The notes below the pieces were generated by a model. That model worked only from the letters and a program-made list of their open reading frames with translations, was not told the origin of the DNA and ran no database searches. A program made the position numbers and the translations under genes. Source: Rebecca billardiae RCC1528 (Eukaryota > Haptophyta). From it: a DNA stretch of 64,000 nt. The number at the start of each line of letters is the position of its first letter. The first letter of the stretch is position 1. The DNA is taken from NCBI GenBank assembly GCA_965240325.2, contig OZ251232.1:186001-250000 (forward strand), given 5' to 3'. Below, piece by piece: positions 52,969 through 61,810 of this stretch.

Positions 52969-53649
52969 ATGCGCGGCGTCACGCAGACATGCCTGGCCTT
53001 CTTGGCGCTGGTGGGCGGCGCTGCAGGGCTCGGCGGTGTGCAGCATGCGCGTGTCTCAACCGTCGCTCGCCGAACGCCCCCGATCGCCCGCGCGACGCCG
53101 GCGATGCTCTTCGACCGTTCGCGCCGCTCTGCCGGGATTGATGACCGCAAGGTCACCATTCAGAAGCCGCTCGGCCTCGTGCTGCAAACGGGCCAGGGCG
53201 GCTCGGTGTACATCGACGAGATCGTCGACGGGAGTAACGCCGCCGAGCTCGCGCAGCAGGGCCTCATCAACAAGGGCGATGTCGTCGTGATGTGCAGCGC
53301 GACGTTTGGCGACTCCATGTGGTCCACCCGCGGCGTCGGGCGCGACCGTGTCGTGCGAGCGATCAACGTGCGTGCCGGCGCGGTGTCGCTCGTGCTGGAG
53401 ACACCCGATAAGTACAGCAAGTCCTCGAAGGCGGCACAGGCGGAGGCGGAGCGCGTGAGGCAGGTGAGGCGCCGCGTTGCCCGGACACGCGTGCATGTGC
53501 GCGCGTCCGTGCCGCGTACCACACGGCTCACGCGTCGCGCGTGCTGCGCACTGCCCGCACAGGCGCGGGCGGAGCAGGTGCAGAAGCTGCAGGATGAAAT
53601 CATCTCGGAAGAGCAGGGGAAGAAGAAGGGACCTTTCGGGCTCTGGTGA
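52969..53649 (+). CDS. Plastid-targeted PDZ-domain protein (2 exons)
   Basis: Exon 1 is 52969-53463 and exon 2 is 53563-53649; the 99-bp intron (GTGAGG...CACAG) is phase 0 and also open, so retention would add 33 residues. The spliced protein is about 193 residues. MRGVTQTCLAFLALVGGAAG is a signal peptide and the next 30 residues are Arg/Ser/Thr-rich, a plastid-type leader. Residues 65-145 form a PDZ-like domain (PLGLVLQTGQGGSVYIDEIV, AAELAQQGLINKGDVVVMCS, AINVRAGAVSLVLE). The C-terminus is a charged helix ending KKKGPFGLW. It is probably a small plastid scaffold or chaperone-like protein; partners are unknown. Confidence 0.75.
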   Translation: MRGVTQTCLAFLALVGGAAGLGGVQHARVSTVARRTPPIARATPAMLFDRSRRSAGIDDRKVTIQKPLGLVLQTGQGGSVYIDEIVDGSNAAELAQQGLINKGDVVVMCSATFGDSMWSTRGVGRDRVVRAINVRAGAVSLVLETPDKYSKSSKAAQAEAERVRQVRRRVARTRVHVRASVPRTTRLTRRACCALPAQARAEQVQKLQDEIISEEQGKKKGPFGLW

Positions 53650-54261
53650 TTACCCGCAGGCAGTAACGCAGGCCTTGGCATTGCCGCGTGCTTACGGCGT
53701 GCTGCTACGGCGGTTCTGAACCGCAGAGTCACGCGTGCTTACACATGCTGCTCGCGGCGCGAGGTTGGAGCGTGCTGCCGGACGGTTCGAAGCCACAGCG
53801 AGGCTCCCTGGATAGGCCGCCTCGGAGTCAGTCGTGAGCGTCGTGCGGCAGCCAGTGGGCATCACGCAGACGGATCGAACCGACGGCGTGATGCCACCAG
53901 TCCCGACTCTCCCGCCCGTCCCGGTCCCGTTCAGACCCGGACCTGGGAGTGTCGGATCATGCTGATTCACTTGCTGATTCACTTGGAGCACTGTGACTGA
54001 GTCTGACACTCAGTGACACTCACTGATCAGTGATCACTCACTGACAATCTATCGTCAGCTCACTACTCTCGATGACTGCGCCGCGGCCCGTGCGCGGCAT
54101 GAGTGGCGGCGGCATCCGGTCTGTCAATTCGTCAGGCCCGCGCCCGCGCCCGCGGTCCGGGCGGCGGCGACTGCGCGGCCGCCAAAGTGCATGAGCTGGC
54201 GGCGGTGAGTTACCGCCGAATACCGACAGGCGTGAGGCCGCGGATCCATATATATAGCATT
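53650..54261. other. Intergenic
   Basis: A cluster of short CACTGATCAGTGATCACTCA-type inverted motifs at 54005-54045. No gene seen. Confidence 0.5.
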
Positions 54262-54334
54262 ATGACCGCGTTCCGCGGTCCTTCCGTAGAACCAACGCAG
54301 TTAGGGGCCCGCGGTGCACCCTCCGTCGGCTGCT
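54262..54334 (-). repeat. 73-bp dispersed repeat (partner of 9679-9751)
   Basis: Reverse complement of 9679-9751 with one difference noticed. Confidence 0.85.
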
Positions 54335-54750
54335 CGGCTGCTCAATGTCGTATGAAGATTTATAATGGGCCAGGCCCAGTGGCAGTGGCAGTACTTCTGC
54401 GAGAGACGCGTCGCAAGAGTTGGCAGTCCAGTGAGTCCAGCTTGCCCGCCGCGTGCGCCGCGGCCGCGATCTCGTCGCCGTCCATGTCCTCGAACAGTAG
54501 GGGGTCCATCTGATTAAATCGAGTTTTGATTTCTTTTCTTTTCCTTTTCAGAACTTGTTCGGCGTGTTTTCGCGATCGGCAGATTCCAAATCCGCGCTCG
54601 GCTCGGCCCGGCGCGGGAGCGGAGCTCTGAACGGGGTCGGCAAGGCTGATGGCCCTCGTCGACGGCCGTCCGCTCGCCATTGGGCGCGCCCACATCGGCG
54701 CAGGCGCCTCGCCGAGCGACTCGGTGGACACGGACACGTAGCCACGGTTC

Positions 54751-56114
54751 GTGTGGACCGGGCTCTCGCTGGGAGTCGCTGGCCAAACGACGCTCGTGCT
54801 TCATCATTTGAATCTGCGTGCTCGACGTGTGCTGCTCGCGACCAAGGAGCGCGTCCTAGGAGCACGTGCAGGAGAGCAATACGGAGACGAACATGCGCAA
54901 TATGGTGGGATGGGCATCGACAACGACTGGACACTGTCTCCTTCCCCACCCGTCGCTGCCATCTCGCCCTCGGACGTGCCCGCGACGCCTCTGCCGCAAG
55001 GGCCAGCTGCCGCCGACCAACTTGCGGACCGCTGTGCCGGGCATGACGAGGTCCAGGGCGCGGCAGATGATGATGCACGCGTGCCCATGGGTGTGTGCGA
55101 CCCGCCCGAGGTCCCTGCCGGCACCGCCGAGGGGCTCGCCTCCTCCGCGGACGGCCTCGACTGTGAGCAACCGTGCAGGCCCGAGCTACGGCCTGACGTC
55201 AACGTCAGCGCGCAGCAGCTCGAGGAGACGGCGGTGGCGGCGCGCGCCATCCACGTGCTACAGCCCTCGACCAGCTGGCGCGTGGCCGGCACTCGCCCGC
55301 GGTACGCATCGGTGCTCGACTTCATGCTCCTTGACCTCCTCCGCACGCTCGTGGTCTCGTGGAGCTCATGCTTGAGAACTCGAAGAAGCACAAGCCGTTG
55401 GTCAGAGTGTTCACCCCTGCGTGCGCCCAGACCGCGCGCGACGGTCGGACGAAGAAGCCCAAGGCGCTCACGCTCGTCTGCGTGGATGCGCTCGGCATCT
55501 CGTTGCGCCACGACTCGCCGCGGCTCGAGGTGATCGGCATCTGGCTGATGACCGTGCACAGGTGGTGGAAGGGCAAGCACGAGGACATGGAGCGCATCCT
55601 GAGCCGGAAGCAGGGCGCGTCGGCGGCGGAGAGGAAGGCGGAGCTGGATGTCGACGACACGTCGCTGGGCGCCGGCGACGACAGCTGCCCCTTCCGCGAC
55701 CTCTACTCGCCCCCCGACGCCAGCGCGCCGCGCGCGTCCGCAGCAGGCCGCGTGCAGGTGCAGCTGCACGAGCAGCGCGTGACTCCTGCTGAGCACGCGA
55801 TCATCTTGGAGCAGCAGGTGCGCCTGACGGAGCAGCAGGTGGAGCTGAACTCGTCGCGCAAGGCGATCGCGCGCGCCGTCGCCGACGCTGCGCGCGCCAG
55901 CTTGCGCGCCAACGCAACCGAGCGGGGGCACAGATCGAGCTGCGGCCGAGCGGGCTGCCATGGCTGCCGACTGCGCCGAGTTCGAGCGCGAGAGGAGAGC
56001 GGCGGAGCTCGAGGGCGAGCGCGCGGCGAAGCGCGCGCAGTCCGCCGCAGTACTGGTGGACCGGTGACGCCCTCGCGTGGGCTAGGGTACGACGAACGGC
56101 GACGACGCCGGTGA
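54751..56114 (+). pseudogene. Unknown gene in two overlapping frames, probably broken
   Basis: One frame (54751-55340) ends with hydrophobic YASVLDFMLLDLLRTLVV. Another (from about 55345) continues VELMLENSKKHKPLVRVFTP, KALTLVCVDALGISLRHDSP, LEVIGIWLMTVHRWWKGKHE and a helical RVTPAEHAIILEQQVRLTEQ. The join falls in a CTCGTGGTCTCGTGG near-duplication where a 1-bp slip would reconnect the frames. The second part looks coding-like (amphipathic helices, varied composition). No family is recognised. Low-complexity Arg/Gly sequence follows 55930. Confidence 0.35.
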
Positions 56115-56690
56115 CACAGAGCACGGGCACGGAAGTCGCCGAACGGACCGCGGCAAGCTCGGCGGCGGCGACTGCTAGTCTGCGCACGCAAGCCTCGATG
56201 GCGGAGGACTCTCTCACGACTATGGGGATGGTGGCATGCTCAGAGGTGGGCTTGGTAGTGTGCTTCGGCACGCAGCCCGCCGCCCGCATCAGGTCCGTCC
56301 GGGCCTGCTGCGGCACGGTTCGAGTGGCATGAGCCCGCCGTCTCCGCGCGGCGGCGCGGCCTATTCGGATGACCCAGCACGAATAGTGAACAAGGTACCC
56401 TCATATTGACAGCACCCTGAATATATATTTAAAACACACCCGCATTATATAATAAGCGGGTAGATATGCGCATATATACGGGTACATGTCTCTAATTAAA
56501 TGGGTAACATGCTCGATCTTGGAGTAGTTTTTCCTCGCCCTCTACGCGCACTCATCGTGCCTTCTAAAAATCAGCAATTCCGCCGTAATTTTATTTGGGC
56601 GGGTTGCAACGGTTATGAATAAGTAAGTTCGGCGATATACCGTCATTTAGCCGCCATAACAAGTCGTTGACGTTTGGCTGAATCTGTATG
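56115..56690. other. AT-rich intergenic tract
   Basis: 56385-56690 is strikingly A/T-rich with repeated ACCCGC/GCGGGT and TATATA motifs. No gene seen. Confidence 0.5.
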
Positions 56691-56849
56691 TGACACAGTG
56701 GCGCAGCTGGCGCGCGCGCACGACCGCGCGACGGCACGCGGAGTCGGTTTTGCGTGCTTCTGACGGCTGGGCTGGGTTCCGGGACATATTTGTGGGTGCC
56801 TTCGCAAGCGCCTCGCTCGTCAGACACCTAAATCGCATGGTTGTCGAAA

Positions 56850-58260
56850 ATCACAAATCAGTGGGCTGCTGTCATGGACCCCCTACGAACAGCTTGGCGG
56901 CGTTGGCGATGCGTCGGGACTTGGCGCGCTCGTCCGATTTGTTCATCGCACCCGCCGCCGCGGCGCCGCCCTCGTCCCGCTGCTTGCGCTTGCCGAGGCG
57001 GTTGGAGTTGCCGCGCATCGACCGCGAGCGCGCCGCGTGCGCGCATGCGCCGCCGCCCCGGTGCGCTCCGCTGTCAGCGCCTTGCGTACCTTACGGCGCC
57101 GAAAACGGATCCGGCGCTCAGCGTTGCGCAGCGCGCGTGTGTCCTGGTCGCACGCCTCGCACACGAGCAGCAGCGCCAGCGCCATCTGCGCGTCTTCGTC
57201 GACCTCGGCCGAGTGCAGCGTCACGGGCGCGCCGCCCGCGCGTGCCGCCATCTCCTCGCGCTGCAGCTGCTCTGCGATGGCGCGGTCGCTGCGCAGCTGC
57301 TCGGCCAGCGGGTCGGGCGCGGCGGAGCGCTGCTCGCGCAGGCGGAGCGCGGCGGCGGGCGTACTCCTCCAGCGCGGCCTACTCGTCGTTCAGCGGCGCG
57401 CCGGGCCGGCAGCGCGCCCGTGATCGCCGACCGTCCGACCGAGAGCCGCGCGCGGCCATGTGTGCGCGCAGCTCCGCCGTCTCCTCCTACGAGAGCATGC
57501 CTGCGCGGCGGCGGCGGCGGCGCGGCCGGGGTAGCGCATGCGCGAGGTGCGTCAACAGTCAGCGCCGTACGGCTGGTCGGCGCGCCACGTGCCCGTCGCG
57601 CGCGCACGCGCGCGCGCGCGCCACGCACAGAGCACGGCGACGCCGGCAGCTGCAGAGTGCAGGTTGTGAGGGGCCGCCACGCTCATCGTCGCGACGCGGA
57701 AGACGATCTTGAGCACGTGGGAGAACGGGCCCGACGCGTCCTTGCGCTGCACGAAGATCAGCTTCATCGGTGGCACCACCGCCGCCATCAGCTGGCCCCT
57801 CGTGCACCAGCTTGGCCAGGCGCGGCGAGCGACCACCTCCAGCGGCCAGGCGGAGTTGACCGCCTTGGCGACAGGGTCCACGCGCCACACCGTCTTGGTG
57901 CGCGAGTCCCACGCGCCCGGAAGCGACGCCTGCGTGGTCTGCGCGTCGGGCAGGTCGAGAAGATGCGCCTCACCATGATCAGGCTCAGCGCCTCGATCAC
58001 CACCTGCTTCGCCGTGTCGATCATCTTGGCACGCCTTGCTCGCACACGGTCGCGTGTCTTGCCCACCACCTTGGTTAGCACGTGGCAGCGGCGGTCCTGG
58101 ATGCGCTGATGCACCTGGCCCGAGAGCAGCGGGTTGTTGCAGCTCGGGCAGAACGCCCGCACCGCCATCTGCGGCGCCAGCACCTGCTCCTTCGCGTCGC
58201 GCAGTGTCGCAGTCGTCACGCGGCCTGCGGTCCGCGCGTGCACGCGGTAGAGTTTCGCCC
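56850..58260 (-). pseudogene. Degenerate gene fragments, minus strand
   Basis: Several minus-strand segments look coding-like but shift frame: 58243 to about 57965 (VRAFCPSCNNPLLSGQVHQR, KMIDTAKQVVIEALSLIMVR), about 57900-57640 (WRVDPVAKAVNSAWPLEVVA, MKLIFVQRKDASGPFSHVLK) and 57250-57050 (VDEDAQMALALLLVCEACDQ, RRIRFRRRKVRKALTAE). Order and strand are consistent with one decayed or multi-exon gene. CxxC pairs are present in the first and third segments. No family is recognised and no splice set was found that joins all parts. Confidence 0.3.
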
Positions 58261-58599
58261 GGTGTCGTTTCAGAACGGCCGCCCGATGTCGTGCGTCCCC
58301 AAGCGCATCAACGCGTTCCGCATGCCGAGCCGGTTCGCGTGCGCGTCCAGGAATCAGGATTTCTGATCTGTCTTGCGCGACAAGTGCGCGCGCGCCCGCG
58401 CCGCGTCGCCGGCGTTTGACTGCGGGTCGAGAGGTCCACTGGTCATCGACTCATCGCGGGGAGCCCGGACCGCCCAGTCCGGAGTGGATCACTGTTGTCT
58501 GGTGCTGGGCGGAGTCCGGCCCCGGGCATTACCACAATGGCGCAGATTCGTTTACTGACAATGTGACGGCCGTCCAACGACATACGCGGAATGACTCTG

Positions 58600-58790
58600 G
58601 GCGCGGCCTTTTAAGCTTGGGATGGACAGCATGTACCGTACCCCTCAAAAAATCGAAAACTCACCCTCCAACAACCCTAAAAATCGTCCCCCGTCCCCTT
58701 TTCTTTGATCAAAAGATCTTTTTGACAACGTAGTGAGGGCCCCCGGTGGGGCTCCACGCTACGCGCTCCGCCCTGCACCGCGGGCCATGA
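58600..58790 (-). mobile_element. 191-bp short form of the 4391-8010 element
   Basis: Read on the minus strand, its first 120 bp match 4394-4515 (including the near-palindromic AAAAAGATCTTTTGATCAAA). The remaining 65 bp match 7951-8010 (GAGTTTTCGA through TTAAAAGGCCGCGCCC). The junction between them is direct. It is an internally deleted, MITE-like copy. Confidence 0.8.
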
Positions 58791-59306
58791 TACTATTACT
58801 TATTAGCGCGCCTAGCGGATAGGCCGGACGATAGCGTGCCGACAGGCCGAGCGGCCCGAGGCGGAGGCCGAGCCGCCACGGCCAGAACGGGCAGAAGGCG
58901 CAGACGTGAGACGGCAGAAGCCTTGAAGCGCGCAGCGCCGGCGATCGACGCGGTAGTCCAGGGTGAGGGATTGATATGCTGCCAGCCGCAGTCATACACG
59001 GACCCCGTAACCCCGCGGGTCGGCGGGGTGCCCCGAGCCGTATAGAGTTGAAGTGACTTGATGCTGGCAACACCGTGACGACTGTGCCCGTGGCGCTCGG
59101 CCCGGAGTGCCGCGATGCTGCCGCACTGATGCGGCCCGACCGCCCTCGGACCGTCCGTCATGCAATCAGAATGCTCGCTGATGCATGGCGTACTCCGGAC
59201 CGCCGGGGGATCCGCGTTCAGCCGCATCGTCGGCAGCACGCTGCTGTGGCAGCGCCGTGCCGCGCAGCGCACCGCCCCGTCATGATGATCGCCACGCGAT
59301 TCGTCG
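58791..59306. other. Intergenic
   Basis: No gene seen. Confidence 0.45.
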
Positions 59307-60788
59307 TCACGACTTTGCACAGCACTGCCGCTTGCGAGCACCACAGCCACGCAGCCCGGCCTCGGCTTCGGCTTCAGCGCCGAGCTCGTCTGCCGTGAGC
59401 ATGCCCATCACGTGCTCCGTCTGGCGCTGCAGATGGTCCAGCTCCGCCTCTAGCGCGCGCATCCCCACGTCTCCCAGCTCGGCAGGGCCAGCGGCGGCGC
59501 CAGCAGGGGGCGGCCCATCTGAGCCCGCGCCCCCCGCGTCCTCGCGCGACACAGCGAGCGGCCGCGCCCAGGGCCCCTCGGGCGGCACGCGTGCCGGCCC
59601 GTGCAGCACCCCCGCGCGCGCGAGCACGATGAGCAGTGCGGCGAGCGTCTCTGGCGCGGCGATGAGCGGGGCGGCTTCTGCCTCCGCACGCAGCGCGAGG
59701 TACACCCTCGAGCGCCTCAAAGCCGCGAGCATCACCGCGCACTGCTGGGCGTGCGAGCATAGCGAGCCATGCTCGGTGCAACGCATCAGGCAGCCGCCGG
59801 CCGCGGCCGCGCCCGGGTCGGCGTCGGGTGGTGGCTGGCAGAGCTGGAGCATGTGGGAGACATCGGCGGGTAGCGCGCGCGCGAGCGCGCGCAGCCGCGC
59901 GAGCGCGCCCGCCCCGCCCCCTGCCCCGCCCCCGCCGCCGTCGGAACACAGCGGCGCGGCCGCGGCCTCGAGCGCCGCGCACAGCCGCACGAGCCGATCA
60001 GGCGTGAGCGAGAGCCGCAGGCACGCGGACGCATGGAGCGTGTCCGCGCGCCTCAGCCGCACGTAGCCCCGCGAGCGGCCCGTGCTCGGGTCGACGCGGC
60101 GCATGCCCGCCCACAGCGCGCGCGCCGGCACCCAGTGCGGCGGGTACTTGAAGCGCGCCGTGTCGAGGATCAGCACGAGCCCGCGCTCCCGGTGGAAGCC
60201 GCCCAGCGGCGAGAAGTGGCCGTCGCCCGTCTGCCCGAGCGCTTGGCGCGAGTAGGAGACGACGATGGCCGCGGAGCCGGAGGCGTCACGCGCGTGCGTC
60301 TCGATCGCCGCGATGAACGCGGCGAACTCGGCGCCCGCGTCCGCGTCCTCGCCGGCGCCGATGTCTGCGCCGTCGGCGGCGCTACCAGCCGCGCGCTCTC
60401 CGATGCAGGCCGGGGCGCGAACGCCGTCCGCGACAAGGCCGTGGCACTTCGCGAGGCACAGCCACTCGTCGAACGTGATCCCGTCCACCTTCACCTCGGC
60501 AAGCGGCTTGCAGCACTCGAGCGCGCCCTCGTGATACCAGCGCCACGGGCCCTTCCACACGACGCCCGGGTCGACGGCGAGCGCGTTGAGCACCATCACC
60601 AGCGTGGCCAGACCGCAGAATGCCGGCTCGGCCTGCGTGTGCAGCTGCTCGGCGAGCGTGAAGTAGCACTCCATCGTGCCCGCCGCGAGCGCTTCGCGGA
60701 AAAGCGCACGGCCCTCGGCCGACGAGAACGCGACTGCGGGAAGGGGAAGCTCCCGCCGGTAGAAGCTCGGGCCGGCCTGGTCAGCCAT
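59307..60788 (-). CDS. Phytochelatin synthase
   Basis: A 493-residue protein from MADQAGPSFYRRELPLP. Residues 8-235 are the papain-like PCS catalytic domain: FSSAEGRALFREALAAGTME, EPAFCGLATLVMVLNALAVD, VWKGPWRWYHEGALECCKPL, QTGDGHFSPLGGFH and LVLILDTARFKYPPHWV. The triad Cys58, His191 and Asp209 is intact. The enzyme joins gamma-Glu-Cys units of glutathione to make phytochelatins that chelate Cd, Zn, Cu and As. The variable C-terminal half has scattered Cys (CLMRCTEHGSLCSHAQQC and a final CGARKRQCCAKS) that may sense metals. An Ala/Gly-rich insert at about 131-155 lengthens the catalytic domain. In-frame ATG codons upstream lack homology. Confidence 0.95.
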   Translation of the reverse strand: MADQAGPSFYRRELPLPAVAFSSAEGRALFREALAAGTMECYFTLAEQLHTQAEPAFCGLATLVMVLNALAVDPGVVWKGPWRWYHEGALECCKPLAEVKVDGITFDEWLCLAKCHGLVADGVRAPACIGERAAGSAADGADIGAGEDADAGAEFAAFIAAIETHARDASGSAAIVVSYSRQALGQTGDGHFSPLGGFHRERGLVLILDTARFKYPPHWVPARALWAGMRRVDPSTGRSRGYVRLRRADTLHASACLRLSLTPDRLVRLCAALEAAAAPLCSDGGGGGAGGGAGALARLRALARALPADVSHMLQLCQPPPDADPGAAAAGGCLMRCTEHGSLCSHAQQCAVMLAALRRSRVYLALRAEAEAAPLIAAPETLAALLIVLARAGVLHGPARVPPEGPWARPLAVSREDAGGAGSDGPPPAGAAAGPAELGDVGMRALEAELDHLQRQTEHVMGMLTADELGAEAEAEAGLRGCGARKRQCCAKS

Positions 60789-61810
60789 GACACGCGCGAG
60801 CCGAGCCCGCAAAGGTTGGCGATGGCAGACGATCCCGAGCACCCCAGCCTGCTTGACCCTTCCAGTCCCACGGTCACACGGCTGACGCTCGGTAGGCTCT
60901 TGCGCGTGTGCATCCTGTGAGGCTGCTCTGTCTGTGCATGACTTCGTCCGTCACGAGCCGGAAGAGATGGCACACGGTACCGCCCCGCCCTGGAAGCTCG
61001 GCAAGACTTGGCGCGCCGGACTAACCGTGAGAGCCGTCTGAGCGGCGGCAAGGGCGATCGGGTTGTCGTCCGCGGTTCTCAACAGCTAGTGGACAGCCGA
61101 CAGCGCTGCAGAGGCTCTGACAGGGTTGTCGTCCGCCGGGTTCTCAACAGCGAGTGCACAGCCGACAGCGCTGCAGAGGCTCTGGCATAACGGTGAACCG
61201 GGGGGCGCGCTCGGCGGCATCGGCAACGCAGAGCGCCGGACGGCTTTTCCCGGGCGGCGGGCGGCTTGATCACCAATTTGTGATGGTCCTTTGGACGGAA
61301 CCCTGTTGATTAAGCGGTTGATTGATGGATTCTGTGCGGTCTTGCATTTCCGACGAAATATCGTCTCTATTTCGTTAAACCACATCGGAAGAGCGCGCCC
61401 AGCATAGTCACCGAGCGGGTTGTTGTCAACCTTGTCGAAAACGTTAATAGCGCTCCGCGCAAAGCTGATAACCATGCGAGATTCGACCTCCCTTGGAGAT
61501 TCTGTTCGATGCTGCCCCTGAAAATGGGCCGTGATTTTGGTGTGGTAGACCTGGTAGTGCAGATCTCGTCAAGTGGTTCTGAATCTCGTGGCTCGATATG
61601 GGTGCCCGTGTTTGAGAGATTGAGAGTTGATGAGTGGCGGCGGAAGAATCAAGTTGGATTCCGGCTTCCAGCAACTTCGTTGGTTCATTAGCGCACCTCC
61701 GAACTTAGGAGGTGCGCGCGCGCGCCAAGCCTTTTCCAGGTCGCCTTCCGCTCCGTGTCGGTGGGTGGACCGGTTCGCGTCGGCACACGCCCCCGCCGCA
61801 GGGAAGAGAG
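60789..61810. other. Intergenic with direct repeat and AT-richer patch
   Basis: A 60-70 bp direct repeat: GGGTTGTCGTCCGC...CAGCGCTGCAGAGGCTCTG at about 61058-61122 and again at 61123-61187. 61260-61700 is clearly less GC-rich, with short frames on both strands (for example MWFNEIETIFRRKCKTAQNP, minus) that could be remnants of a foreign or mobile sequence. Confidence 0.55.
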
